Program-made: the position numbers and the translations under genes
The notes under the pieces: model-generated
Database searches by the model: none
What the model was told of the DNA's origin: nothing
What the model saw: the letters and a program-made list of their open reading frames with translations, nothing else
In this document: piece by piece, positions 7,212-15,898 of the stretch
Layout of the letters: each line of letters begins with the position of its first letter
Numbering within the stretch: position 1 is the first letter of the stretch
Assembly: GCA_031549115.1 (NCBI GenBank)
Contig: JAVBQJ010000033.1
Location: 1-28,652 of the forward strand
Direction: 5' to 3'
Source: JAVBQJ01 sp031549115
GTDB lineage: Bacteria; Verrucomicrobiota; Lentisphaeria; Victivallales; Victivallaceae
DNA length: 28,652 bases

Positions 7212-8624
7212 TCAGATCAAATCGTCCTCGATCCGGTCAGGGATTCTGTAAGCTTCTTTGTCGACGTCTTCGAATTGCAGCTGGTAGTGACCGATAACCC
7301 AACGGACCAGATTCGGAACCGGCAGCGTGGTGACGATCGACAGGATGATGATCGCGTTGAAAAAATTGTCATCGAGCATGCCGAGGGATTTGCCGATCGA
7401 AGCGGCGGCCAGGGTCGCGGACAATTGCGGCACCGTCATCAACCCGGCACACAAGCCGGACATCCCGCGGAAGCCGGACATCCGCATCGCCAGCCAGCCG
7501 GAAAAGATCTTGCTGCCGACAAGCCCGGCCACGGTAAGCAGAATAATCCAGACATTGCCGACCGAGCTGAATGCGGAAAAGTCGGTTTCCATGCCGATCG
7601 AGACAAACAAAAACGGAATCATCAACCCGTAACCGATGCCTTCGAAGCGATGGAAAATCGAAGTCCCGTCGATGTGGTGCTTGATCAGCCCCGACAACGC
7701 CAATCCGGCAATGAACGCGCCGACCACCAGATTGATGCCGAGAAGCTCGCCGGCCAGCACCGTCCCCAGAATCACCAGCAACAGAAAGGTGATCAACGCA
7801 TCCTCGTTGCCTTTCATCTTTCTCGCCACCATCCGGCCGATGCGGGTCACCACCCACACCGACGCCAACAGATACACCACCACGATCGCGAGAAAGATCA
7901 CCGTGAACCAACTGCCGAATACCGCGGTATCGACGTAGTCGAAAATCGACAGTGTCCTGGTCGCCGAAGATTTGGCCAGCACCGTCAGCGCGGCCGTATC
8001 ACCGGCCGCGGCCGGAATCGCGGCGCTGCCGGCTGCCGCGACCAGCTGCTTTTTCACCTGTACACTGACCGCCAGAAGAATGATACTGGCAATATCGGTG
8101 ATCACCGTCGAAATCAGCACCGCGGCGCCGAATTTGGTTTTGGACAGCTTCAGTTCCCGGATCACCGGGAATACGATGCCGACCGAATGCGAAGCAAACA
8201 GCGACGCATACAGGAGCTTGCCCGGCAGATCTTCCGGCCGGAAGTAGCGGTAGACGAGGTAACCGGTCGCCGCCGGCAACAAAAACGTCAGGAGGCTCAG
8301 CGCGATCACCGGTTTCCGCGCCGATTCGATCAACTTGAAGTCGGCCTCCAGTCCCGCCAGCGCCATCAGAAACACCAGCCCCAGCGCTCCGAACGAACTT
8401 ACCAAAAAGTTGAAATGGGACTCCACCACCGCCGGGTCGCTGCCGAAAAAAGCCATGAACCCGGACAGATGCTTCACCAGATTCAAGCAATTCGGCCCCA
8501 TCAGCATCCCGACAATCAGCAGTGAAATCACTCCGGGAACACGAAAACGGCGCATCAGCATCGGACACATCGTCATCAACGCGATAAACACCAGAAACAA
8601 CACCAGAAACGCATCGTTGTTCAT
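7212..8624 (-). CDS. Kef/CPA2-type cation:proton antiporter membrane protein
   Basis: This roughly 470-residue integral membrane protein has about a dozen hydrophobic segments and the CPA2 pattern: RFRVPGVISLLIVGMLMGP near the N terminus, LMALAGLEADF, a HSVGIVFPVIRELKLSK segment, an ISTVITDIAS segment with an intramembrane Asp, and GAFIAGLALSG. It probably exchanges Na+ or K+ for protons. No C-terminal TrkA-N or universal-stress domain is present, so KefC-style ligand gating is not expected. I chose the ATG at 8624, with AAAAGG ten bases upstream. An in-frame ATG at 8657 has no ribosome site, and a TATATT -10-like box at 8666-8661 would start RNA downstream of it. The ion is unknown. Confidence 0.85.
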   Translation of the reverse strand: MNNDAFLVLFLVFIALMTMCPMLMRRFRVPGVISLLIVGMLMGPNCLNLVKHLSGFMAFFGSDPAVVESHFNFLVSSFGALGLVFLMALAGLEADFKLIESARKPVIALSLLTFLLPAATGYLVYRYFRPEDLPGKLLYASLFASHSVGIVFPVIRELKLSKTKFGAAVLISTVITDIASIILLAVSVQVKKQLVAAAGSAAIPAAAGDTAALTVLAKSSATRTLSIFDYVDTAVFGSWFTVIFLAIVVVYLLASVWVVTRIGRMVARKMKGNEDALITFLLLVILGTVLAGELLGINLVVGAFIAGLALSGLIKHHIDGTSIFHRFEGIGYGLMIPFLFVSIGMETDFSAFSSVGNVWIILLTVAGLVGSKIFSGWLAMRMSGFRGMSGLCAGLMTVPQLSATLAAASIGKSLGMLDDNFFNAIIILSIVTTLPVPNLVRWVIGHYQLQFEDVDKEAYRIPDRIEDDLI

Positions 8625-8720
8625 CAGCAAAAAACCTTTTCCGTTTATAACTCCCATGGTAATATAGATGCGCCGGGAAAAAAATACCAGCGCCGAAGCC
8701 CTCTTTTTTCAAGCTCCGAT

Positions 8721-8750
8721 TTGAAAAAAACGATTCCGGCGGTCTATTAA
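8721..8750 (+). promoter_or_regulatory. Candidate promoter of the cinA operon
   Basis: TTGAAA (8721-8726, 5/6 to consensus) and TATTAA (8745-8750, 4/6) are separated by 18 bases. The pair lies about 40 bases before the cinA ATG, in the gap divergent from the antiporter gene. Confidence 0.5.
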
Positions 8751-8792
8751 TAGGAAGTAAAAGTAAATCGTCCCGAAAGACTCCGTACAATC

Positions 8793-10043
8793 ATGAATAT
8801 CACCGTCATCGCCACCGGTACCGAGCTGCTGCGCGGCACCACCGTCAACACCAACCTGGCCGCCATCGGCCGGCTGCTGCTGCCGTTGGGACTGACGGTC
8901 ACCCGGAGCATCGAGGTCGGCGACGACCGCGGCGAATTGCACCGGGCGCTGGAAACGGCGGTGGCGCTGGGCAGCGAAGCGGTGATCGTCACCGGCGGCC
9001 TCGGCCCCACCACCGACGACCTGTCGCGCGAAGCCGTCGCCGGTTTTCTGCACCGGCGTCTCGCGCCCGACGCGGCGCTGGTGACGGCGCTGAAGCAATA
9101 CTGGAGCCGGCGCCATCGCGACTGGGAACCGCCGGAGGGTTTCTGGCACCAGGCCGACGTGCCCGAAGGCGCCCGCGTACTCGCCAATCCGAACGGTTCC
9201 GCCCCCGGGCTCTATCTCACCAGCCGGCTCCATGACCGGGAGGTGCACTTCTTCCTGTTGCCCGGCCCGCCGTCGGAGTTGATTCCGATGGCGGAGCACG
9301 AGCTGGCGCCGCTGCTGGCCCGGCTGCGTACCGGCGAAGCGCTCCGGAAGGTCGAAGCCATGCTGATTGCCGGCACCCCGGAATTGAAGGTGCAGCTGGC
9401 GGCCGAGCGCCTCACCGCGGACCTGGCGCTGGAGCTGGCCTATTGCGCCAATGCCGAGGGCACCCGGCTGTTTCTTGCCGGATCGGACGAAAGCGCCCTC
9501 GCGGAAGCCCGGCGCCGGGTTCGGGAGGAATTCGGCCACGCGATTCCGGATACGCCGGTTTTGAGTCTGGTGCCGGATGTGATTCATCTGCTGCAAATAT
9601 CGCATCATACGCTGGCGCTGGCCGAATCGTGCACCGGAGGCTTGCTGGCAAGCGAGCTCACCGATTATCCGGGGGTTTCCGAATTTTTCCCGGGCGGCAT
9701 CGTCAGCTACAGCAACGAGGTCAAGCACCGCCAGCTCGGGGTGCCGGAGGAGATCTTCGTCCGGCACGGCGCGGTCAGCGCCGAATGCGCCAATGCCATG
9801 GCGGAGGGCGCCTGCCGGACCTTCGGCGCCGATTGCGCCATCGCGGTGACCGGCATCGCCGGTCCCGGCGGCGGCACGCCGGAAAAACCGGTCGGGTTGG
9901 TGTATATCGCCGCCCGGACGCCGTCGGAAACCGCGGTGCGCCGGTTTCAATTTCACGGCGACCGGCAGAGCATCCGCCAGCGCACGGCGGCCAACGGTTG
10001 GATTTTATTGCGCGAATTATTAATCAAGGAGTTATATCAATAA
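8793..10043 (+). CDS. cinA: CinA: damage-inducible/nicotinamide-nucleotide amidase family protein
   Basis: This 416-residue two-domain protein starts with a MoCF-like domain (ATGTELLRG at 7-15, VTGGLGPTTDD at 66-76) and ends with the CinA C-terminal domain (ESCTGGLLAS from 278, GIVSYSNEVK, TGIAGPGGGTPEKPVG). Full-length CinA proteins combine ADP-ribose/FAD pyrophosphatase-type and NMN deamidase activities, recycling pyridine nucleotide by-products. Length fits the family. It is first in a four-gene plus-strand operon; its stop is two bases from the proA start. A clear ribosome site is not visible. Another pyridine-nucleotide repair gene (nnr) lies at 20193. Confidence 0.93.
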   Translation: MNITVIATGTELLRGTTVNTNLAAIGRLLLPLGLTVTRSIEVGDDRGELHRALETAVALGSEAVIVTGGLGPTTDDLSREAVAGFLHRRLAPDAALVTALKQYWSRRHRDWEPPEGFWHQADVPEGARVLANPNGSAPGLYLTSRLHDREVHFFLLPGPPSELIPMAEHELAPLLARLRTGEALRKVEAMLIAGTPELKVQLAAERLTADLALELAYCANAEGTRLFLAGSDESALAEARRRVREEFGHAIPDTPVLSLVPDVIHLLQISHHTLALAESCTGGLLASELTDYPGVSEFFPGGIVSYSNEVKHRQLGVPEEIFVRHGAVSAECANAMAEGACRTFGADCAIAVTGIAGPGGGTPEKPVGLVYIAARTPSETAVRRFQFHGDRQSIRQRTAANGWILLRELLIKELYQ

Positions 10044-10045
10044 TT

Positions 10046-11320
10046 ATGGAAGCCGAAAATCACGATTCGATCCGGGTCACCCTGACCGAAATGGGGCGGA
10101 AGGCGCGGCGCGCCAGCCTCGAACTGGGCGCCATGGACAGCGCCGCCAAAGTCCGCTGTCTCGAAGCGATGGCGCAGGCGATCGAAGCCGACGCCGATGC
10201 CATTCAGCAAGCCAACGCCATCGATCTGGCCAACGGCCGGGCGGCCAATCTGTCCGGCGCGATGCTCGACCGCCTCGCGCTGAATCCGGCGCGGATCGCG
10301 GCGATGGCGCAGGGGCTGCGCGAAGTCGCCGCCCAGGCCGACCCCGCCGGCCGTGTGCTGTCCAGCGTCACGCGCCCCAACGGCCTCGTCATCGAAAAGG
10401 TCTCCGTGCCGATCGGCGTGATCGGCATCATCTACGAAGCACGGCCGAATGTCACGGTGGATGCCGCCGGAATCTGCCTCAAAGCGGGCAATGCGGTGAT
10501 CCTGCGCGGCGGCAAGGAGTCGTTCGAGTCCAATATGCTGCTGGCCAAACTGTTGAATGACGCCGGGCGCGCCGCCGGCATGCCCGACGGCGCGGTCCAG
10601 CTGGTGCCGTTCACCGACCGGGCGGCGGTCGCGGTGATGTTGAAAATGGCCGACTGCATCGATCTGGTGATCCCCCGCGGCGGCGAAGGATTGATCCGGA
10701 CGGTGGTCGAACAATCGACCATCCCGGTGATCAAGCATTACAAGGGGGTCTGTCACTTGTACGCCGACGCCGGCTGTGACATCGCCATGGCGGTAAAGGT
10801 GATCGAAAACGCGAAGTGCCAGCGCCCCGGCACCTGCAACGCGCTGGAAACGCTGCTGATCGACCGGAATTGCGCCGCGGCGTTGATTCCGCCGTTGCTG
10901 GAGCGGCTGCGGGCGCGCGGGGTCGAAGTGCGCGGCGATGCCGCGTTCCGGCAATATGCCCCCGACGCCAAAGCGGCGACCGAGGAGGATTACTTCACCG
11001 AATATCTCGATCTCGTACTGAATGTCCGGATCGTCGACGGCGTCAAGGAGGCGGTCGATCACATCAACCTTCACGGTTCGCGCCACAGCGACGGGATTCT
11101 CTCGGAGAACCCGGAGCATGTGCAATACTTCTTCAACTACGTCGACACCTCGACTCTGTATCACAACGCGTCGACCCGTTTCACCGACGGCGGCGAATTC
11201 GGCATGGGCGCCGAGATCGGCATCAGCACCGACAAGCTGCATGCCCGCGGCCCGATGGGAGTCGATGAACTGGTGACCTACAAGTATCTGGTCCGCGGCA
11301 GCGGCCAGATCCGCGGCTGA
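10046..11320 (+). CDS. proA: Glutamate-5-semialdehyde dehydrogenase (gamma-glutamyl phosphate reductase)
   Basis: This 424-residue NADPH-dependent enzyme reduces gamma-glutamyl phosphate to glutamate-5-semialdehyde, the second step of proline synthesis. Seen: PIGVIGIIYEARPNVT near 122, LRGGKE near 153, VIPRGGEGLI near 208 and the catalytic cysteine Cys264 in RPGTCNALE, then GTD-like TDGGEFGMGAEIGIST and RGPMG near the C terminus. Length is normal. I start it at ATG 10046, two bases after cinA; AAGGAG at 10026-10031 is the likely ribosome site although 14 bases away. proB is not adjacent, which is unusual but not rare. Confidence 0.96.
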   Translation: MEAENHDSIRVTLTEMGRKARRASLELGAMDSAAKVRCLEAMAQAIEADADAIQQANAIDLANGRAANLSGAMLDRLALNPARIAAMAQGLREVAAQADPAGRVLSSVTRPNGLVIEKVSVPIGVIGIIYEARPNVTVDAAGICLKAGNAVILRGGKESFESNMLLAKLLNDAGRAAGMPDGAVQLVPFTDRAAVAVMLKMADCIDLVIPRGGEGLIRTVVEQSTIPVIKHYKGVCHLYADAGCDIAMAVKVIENAKCQRPGTCNALETLLIDRNCAAALIPPLLERLRARGVEVRGDAAFRQYAPDAKAATEEDYFTEYLDLVLNVRIVDGVKEAVDHINLHGSRHSDGILSENPEHVQYFFNYVDTSTLYHNASTRFTDGGEFGMGAEIGISTDKLHARGPMGVDELVTYKYLVRGSGQIRG

Positions 11321-11332
11321 ACGGAGGCGAAA

Positions 11333-12355
11333 TTGGTTTTCAAAATCGGAAAATTTCGTGCCGGGCTCTGGGTGTTCATCCTGGCGGCGGCGCTGCTGAT
11401 GGCGGCGTTGTACAAAATCCCCGGCGTCTACCGCTCCAACGCGCTGCTGGAGTGCCTGCCGTCGATCGCCGCCGGTTTGCTCACGGTGATGGGGGTTTAT
11501 GTGGTCGGCGCCATGGCCGGAATCCGGGTCGGCATCATCGCGGCGGCGCTGCTGCTCGGGAATTTCGCTTTTCTCGAAACCGGGCGCAGCGTCTCCACCA
11601 ACCCGGATTTCTTCGTCCTCGCGCTGCAATGCTGGCTGTTTTTCGGCGTCATGCTGCTGCGCCGGACCCGGTTGTGGCCGTTCGGCCTGGCGGTGATGCT
11701 GACGCTGTCGATGGCGGCGTTCGCGTCGTGGCCGTATGAGGCGACGCCGGTGGTATGGCACTGGCGCGGCATCATCACCGGTGTATTCGGCTTTCTCGGC
11801 GCCTGGTGCTTCCTGCTGCGGCTGCTGAAGCGCCGGACGGAAGACCTACCGATCTGGCTCGGCGCGATCCTGTGGGGGATATTCAACCTGATCGTCGCCC
11901 GCAATCCATTGGTCATGACGCTGGCGCCGGCGGCGTTGCTCGGCTCCTGGCTGTTGAGCAACTGCGCCCACACGCGCGGCATCAAAATCATCTCCGACGG
12001 CATTCTCCTCGCGTTGCGCCTGGCCCCGGTATTCATGATCGGGCTGTGGGTATTTTCGTGGTGGGGGACCCGCGACAACGGCATCGAAATCCCGATGCTG
12101 CTGCCGCTGATCACGCTCGCCGTGATGGCCGTCGTCAGTTTGTGGGCGGTGCGTTCGCTGAAATACGTCGACCGCCGGGTGATCATCGTGATCTGCGCCG
12201 CCTGTTGCGTCGCCGTCTGGCAGTTGATGCTGGTCGAACCGGTGCGGCTGCAGCAGAACCCGCCCCGCTCCCGGCCGGCGGAGCCCACTCCCCAGCATAT
12301 ACCCGTGGAGGCGATCGATGTCGACATCGAACCCGTGCTCAGAGCCGCGCCGTAA
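11333..12355 (+). CDS. Uncharacterised multi-pass membrane protein
   Basis: The start is TTG, with GGAGG five bases upstream and no ATG as good. The 340-residue product has about nine or ten hydrophobic segments and a proline-rich C-terminal tail (about 305-340). The order of segments near the N terminus (short charged start, Pro-Ser-Ile-Ala-Ala-Gly-Leu-Leu helix, then GRSVSTNPDF) faintly recalls the membrane part of GT39/ArnT-type glycosyltransferases. The acidic extracytoplasmic loop residues of that family are not visible, so I do not assign it. It begins 12 bases after proA and overlaps mtaB by 38 bases, so it is co-expressed with both. Function unknown. Confidence 0.75.
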   Translation: MVFKIGKFRAGLWVFILAAALLMAALYKIPGVYRSNALLECLPSIAAGLLTVMGVYVVGAMAGIRVGIIAAALLLGNFAFLETGRSVSTNPDFFVLALQCWLFFGVMLLRRTRLWPFGLAVMLTLSMAAFASWPYEATPVVWHWRGIITGVFGFLGAWCFLLRLLKRRTEDLPIWLGAILWGIFNLIVARNPLVMTLAPAALLGSWLLSNCAHTRGIKIISDGILLALRLAPVFMIGLWVFSWWGTRDNGIEIPMLLPLITLAVMAVVSLWAVRSLKYVDRRVIIVICAACCVAVWQLMLVEPVRLQQNPPRSRPAEPTPQHIPVEAIDVDIEPVLRAAP

Positions 12356-13595
12356 GCGGGCCGCCATCGTCACATTGGGCTGCCGCCTCAACCAGGCGGA
12401 CACCGCGCTATTGGCGGACCGGCTGCAGCGGGCGGGGTGGAGCATCTGCGAAGCGGAAACCGCCGAAGCCGGTTCGCTGGACGCGGTCATCGTCAACTCC
12501 TGCACGGTAACGGCCAGCGCGGCGCGCAAAAGCCGTTCCGCCGCGCGCCGCTTCCGCCGCGAACACCCGCAGGCCCGGATCGTCATCACCGGCTGTGGCG
12601 CCGAAGTCGATCCCGGCGGCAACTGGGAGGGCGATCTGGTGACCGGCAACGCCGGCAAACGCGACGTTGCGGCATGGCTCGAATCCGGCACGCTTCCGGT
12701 GGAAAACGAGCAAAACGACACGATCTTTTACGAACGCGCCGCCGGAAATTTTCCCTTCCGCAGCCGCGCTTTCATCAAAATCCAGGAGGGCTGCAATAAC
12801 TTCTGCAGCTATTGCATCGTCCCTTATGCGCGCGGCCGCGAACGCTCCCGCGCCTGGGAGGAGGTCATCGCCGATTGCCGGCACGCGGTTGAGGCGGGCT
12901 ACCCCGAAATCGTGCTCACCGGCGTCAACGTCTGCGCCTATTCGGACCACGGCCGCGCCCTCGGCGATGTCATCGACGCGGTTTGCGCCTGGGAGGGAGA
13001 CTACCGGGTGCGTTTGTCCAGCACCGAACCGCATCCGTCCAACCGCAGCCTGATCGACGCGATGGCGCGTAATTCGCACCGGGTCTGCCGTTTCCTGCAT
13101 CTGTCGCTGCAGCACGGCTGCGACCGGATCTTGCATGAAATGAACCGGAAGTATACGACGCGGGAATACGCGGGCTTCGTCGCCGCCGCCCGCGCCGCCC
13201 TCCCCGGCATTCACATCGGCAGCGACCTCATTGTCGGCTTTCCCGGCGAAAGCGACGACGACTTCGCCCGTTCCTGCGATTTCGTCCGTGAAATGGCTTT
13301 CGCCAACCTGCATATTTTCCCGTATTCACCCCGGCGCGGCACTCCCGCCGCCAAGCGCAAAGACCAGATCCCCGGCGACGTCGTCGAACACCGCCGCCTG
13401 CAGCTGCAACAGATCGCCGAACAATCCGCCCGCGATTTCCGCTTGTCGCAAACGGGGCTGGTGCTGCCGGTCGTTTTCGAGGAACAGCTCGCCGACGGCA
13501 CTCTCACCGGCTGGAGCGACAACTATCTCCGTGTCACCGCCTCCGGTCCCGCGGTCGAACTCGACCGCATCTGCCACGTGCGTTATCAGGAGTAA
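12318..13595 (+). CDS. mtaB: tRNA (t6A37) C2-methylthiotransferase
   Basis: This 425-residue radical SAM enzyme should add a methylthio group to t6A at position 37 of tRNAs reading ANN codons. Three UPF0004 cysteines are visible (Cys22 in TLGCRLNQAD, Cys62 in NSCTVTA, Cys93 in TGCGAEV), followed by the radical SAM site Cys159-x3-Cys163-x2-Cys166 and a C-terminal TRAM-like region. The NSCTVT wording favours MtaB over MiaB and RimO. The ATG is set by GGAGG at 12307-12311. It overlaps the preceding membrane-protein gene by 38 bases and is last in the operon. The first dozen residues are basic and look like an unstructured extension. Confidence 0.93.
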   Translation: MSTSNPCSEPRRKRAAIVTLGCRLNQADTALLADRLQRAGWSICEAETAEAGSLDAVIVNSCTVTASAARKSRSAARRFRREHPQARIVITGCGAEVDPGGNWEGDLVTGNAGKRDVAAWLESGTLPVENEQNDTIFYERAAGNFPFRSRAFIKIQEGCNNFCSYCIVPYARGRERSRAWEEVIADCRHAVEAGYPEIVLTGVNVCAYSDHGRALGDVIDAVCAWEGDYRVRLSSTEPHPSNRSLIDAMARNSHRVCRFLHLSLQHGCDRILHEMNRKYTTREYAGFVAAARAALPGIHIGSDLIVGFPGESDDDFARSCDFVREMAFANLHIFPYSPRRGTPAAKRKDQIPGDVVEHRRLQLQQIAEQSARDFRLSQTGLVLPVVFEEQLADGTLTGWSDNYLRVTASGPAVELDRICHVRYQE

Positions 13596-13608
13596 CAATT
13601 GAGAAAAA

Positions 13609-14226
13609 TTACGAATCTCTCTTTTGCCTACGCATCCGATAAAGCCGTTCCGTGAAGCCTCCATTCTGCTCGAAATCAGCAGCGAGGCGCTGGAGTTGAC
13701 GCATCAGCAAATAGTCCGCAGAGCGCAACAACAATAATGCCGCATTCGCTACAACTACGGACTTCAACGGACAACTACGGACCGCTACGGACAAGTCCGT
13801 TGTTGTCGGTTGCCGTCCGTTGAGGTCCGTTGAAGTTAAGGCCCAGCCGACATAGCTCCGAAACTGCGACTTGGTCGCAACCCGGCGCCGGACAAACTCT
13901 ACCCCCAGAGGATGATCTGCCTTCCATTGGGCAACACCGTGCTGCCGGAGATAGTCCTGATAATCCAGCGCCAGTTCTTCCAGGCTGGCACGTGCCACCC
14001 CGGTCAATTTCAGTTCCATTTTCTTGCTGGTGGCGGAAGCGACAGAACCTTCCGCAATATTTTGAACGCCGGAACGGGCCGCTTGAACCATTTGATCGCA
14101 AGTTCGACTCTTCCCGTTAATGTAGAGCTCAACAAAGCGAACGGTCACATCGAAAACCAATTGCGCCAACTGAAAAGAGCGCAGACTTCGATAACCACCG
14201 GAAGGCGGCAACAATGACTCGTTCAC
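13609..14226 (-). CDS. Four-helix-bundle protein (23S rRNA intervening-sequence protein family) with repeat insert
   Basis: The 205-residue product starts with GTG, preceded at five bases by AGAGG. Residues 12-100 match the four-helix-bundle IVP family, including QMVQAARSGVQNIAEG and RASLEELALDYQDYL. The C-terminal part (160-205, ending GGFTERLYRMR) resembles the suffix domain of long family members (TIGR04258 as I recall). Between them, residues 132-158 are encoded by a two-sided array of 10-bp repeats; because 10 is not a multiple of 3 the motif cycles through frames, yet no stop occurs. Usual members are near 120 residues. The gene is 17 bases downstream of pgi and probably co-transcribed. 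No function is established for chromosomal members; RNA binding has been suggested. Confidence 0.82.
   Translation of the reverse strand: MNESLLPPSGGYRSLRSFQLAQLVFDVTVRFVELYINGKSRTCDQMVQAARSGVQNIAEGSVASATSKKMELKLTGVARASLEELALDYQDYLRQHGVAQWKADHPLGVEFVRRRVATKSQFRSYVGWALTSTDLNGRQPTTTDLSVAVRSCPLKSVVVANAALLLLRSADYLLMRQLQRLAADFEQNGGFTERLYRMRRQKRDS
13753..13834. repeat. Inverted array of 10-bp repeats inside a coding sequence
   Basis: Four 10-bp units ending ACGGAC (AACTACGGAC, TTCAACGGAC, AACTACGGAC, CGCTACGGAC; 13753-13792) are followed by a 2-base centre and four inverted units (GTCCGTTGTT, GTCGGTTGCC, GTCCGTTGAG, GTCCGTTGAA; 13795-13834). The outer 12 bases at 13761-13772 and 13825-13836 are exact reverse complements. 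The array lies inside the four-helix-bundle gene, between the bundle domain and its C-terminal part. Two more copies of the unit occur at 22558-22577. Confidence 0.85.
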
Positions 14227-14243
14227 AATGACCTCTCCCGTTA

Positions 14244-15821
14244 TTACTTCTTGATTTCGTAGACCCAGTCGTTGCGCGTGCCGTCGAATTCACGGGCAAC
14301 CTTGTCGGTCGTGTTCAACGCCGCTTTCGCCAGCAATCCGGCAACCACGGTTTCGTGGCCGCCGAGATCGGCGGCCACCGCCAGCTCCACGGCGGTACCG
14401 CACTTCGGCGCCATCGCCTGCAGGGCGCTGAGCAGCTCCGTACGCACCTCCAATACCCCTTTGGCCGCCAGCTTGTACGCCTGTACCCCCGGCTGGTGGA
14501 AGGCATTGACGTTGATGTATTCGGCATATACCGCCACCGCCCGCTCATAAAGCGCAATCAGCATCCCCAGGTTGTACGGCGACACTTCGTCGATCGCAAT
14601 CTGGATGACCTGACGCCCCTTCTGGCGCAGCGCCGCAATCAGCCCCTCTTCGAAGCCGTGCAGATAATCCCCCATGGTGATGTTCTTTCCGATCGGGAAA
14701 CAACGGGCGTCCTTCAGCACTTCGATGAAGGTCGCGAAAAAGTCGTCGCGACCGTCGTTGAGCTGCTGGATAAACGCGTGCGCGTCGGTACCGCCCTTGT
14801 TGCCGAAGACATTCAGCCCCTGGTGCACCGTATTGCCGTCGAGATCCAGCTCCTTGCCGAGGCTCTCCATCACCAATTGCTGCAGATAGCGCGACAGCAG
14901 CACCAGACGGTCGCTGTACGGCACGATCACCATATTGCGGTCGCCCTTCGCGCCGCCGGCGATGTACCACATCGCGCTCAGCATGTAAGCCGGGTTTTTC
15001 CGGTAATCGGCCTCCCGGGTCCAGGTGTCCATATGACAGGCGCCGCGCAGAAACGCGGCGAAATCGATTCCGGTCAACGCCGCCGGCAGGTGGCCGACCA
15101 CGCTGGTTTCGCTGGTGCGCCCGCCGATGGATTCGGCCATCTCGAAATTCGCCAGCCAGTCCTGCCGCTTGGCGTGACGGTCGAGTTCGCTGCCCGGCAT
15201 CGTGATCGCCACCGCGTGTTTGGCGAAATCCAGCCCTTTGGCGGCATAGAAATTCTCCAACGCGATCATGTTGTTTTTGGTTTCCTGGGTGCCGCCGGAT
15301 TTGGAGACGGTGGCATGCAGCGTGGTCTCGGGATCGATCACCGCCAGCACGTCATTGAGGCCGGCGGAATCGGTGTTGTCGAGGAAGTAAATCTTGAGGC
15401 CGCTGCGCCGCTGCGCGAGGGATTGTTCGTTCCAGTAGGGGCCGTTGATCGCGAACTGCATCAGTTGCGGCCCCAGCGCCGACCCGCCGATGCCGTTGAT
15501 GACGACGGCGTGAAAGGCCTTTCCGGTACCGCTTTTGATTTTGCCCTCGCGCACGCCGCGGGAGAAGTCTTCGATCGCCTTGAACAACGGAGCGCGCAGA
15601 TAATTGATCCGGTCGGTGAAGTGGGTCACTTTGCGGTTTTCGTCCGGATTCTTGATCTCCCCGGCTTCGATCCGGACCATTTCTTCGGCGGCACGCGCGA
15701 ACAAAGGCGCCATCGCCGTCAGGTCGGCGGCATTGAAGTTCATCCCGGCGACATTTACCGTGAAGCCGTTTTCGTCGTCGACCAATGTATATTCGAGATT
15801 GCGGGTCAGCCAGTCGGACAT
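14244..15821 (-). CDS. pgi: Glucose-6-phosphate isomerase
   Basis: This 525-residue cytoplasmic enzyme interconverts glucose-6-phosphate and fructose-6-phosphate. Sugar-phosphate-binding blocks are visible: NGIGGSALGPQL (109-120), VSKSGGTQET (172-181), the GNKGGTDAHAF segment with its catalytic-type residues, and PGVQAYKLAAKG with the conserved lysine near the C terminus. The ATG at 15821 has AAGGAG nine bases upstream; the open frame continues further 5' but overlaps the promoter and the TM2 gene. A strong promoter lies directly upstream. It links glycolysis to the glycogen genes by pathway, though it is about 8 kb away and separately transcribed. Confidence 0.95.
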   Translation of the reverse strand: MSDWLTRNLEYTLVDDENGFTVNVAGMNFNAADLTAMAPLFARAAEEMVRIEAGEIKNPDENRKVTHFTDRINYLRAPLFKAIEDFSRGVREGKIKSGTGKAFHAVVINGIGGSALGPQLMQFAINGPYWNEQSLAQRRSGLKIYFLDNTDSAGLNDVLAVIDPETTLHATVSKSGGTQETKNNMIALENFYAAKGLDFAKHAVAITMPGSELDRHAKRQDWLANFEMAESIGGRTSETSVVGHLPAALTGIDFAAFLRGACHMDTWTREADYRKNPAYMLSAMWYIAGGAKGDRNMVIVPYSDRLVLLSRYLQQLVMESLGKELDLDGNTVHQGLNVFGNKGGTDAHAFIQQLNDGRDDFFATFIEVLKDARCFPIGKNITMGDYLHGFEEGLIAALRQKGRQVIQIAIDEVSPYNLGMLIALYERAVAVYAEYINVNAFHQPGVQAYKLAAKGVLEVRTELLSALQAMAPKCGTAVELAVAADLGGHETVVAGLLAKAALNTTDKVAREFDGTRNDWVYEIKK

Positions 15822-15858
15822 GATATGATTCTCCTTTTCCAGTTGTTCAAGCAGCCTT

Positions 15859-15887
15859 ACTATACACGAATAATGAAGCTTTTTCAA
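15859..15887 (-). promoter_or_regulatory. Strong sigma-70 promoter of pgi
   Basis: TTGAAA (-35, 15887-15882) and TATAGT (-10, 15864-15859) are exactly 17 bases apart, each 5/6 to consensus. The -10 box ends 37 bases upstream of the pgi ATG. This is one of the clearest promoters in the window. Confidence 0.7.
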
Positions 15888-15898
15888 CCAGGCAATAC

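Noticed and set aside
10037..11761. 574-codon minus-strand frame opposite proA
   Set aside because: Antisense to a full-length proA with catalytic motifs; biased composition and no start signal.
13753..13834. The 10-bp array as a CRISPR array
   Set aside because: Units are 10 bp, directly adjacent, without spacers, and inverted halfway; no cas gene is nearby.
13609..14226. The four-helix-bundle gene as part of a 23S rRNA intervening sequence
   Set aside because: No 23S rRNA sequence flanks it; it is a chromosomal gene after pgi.
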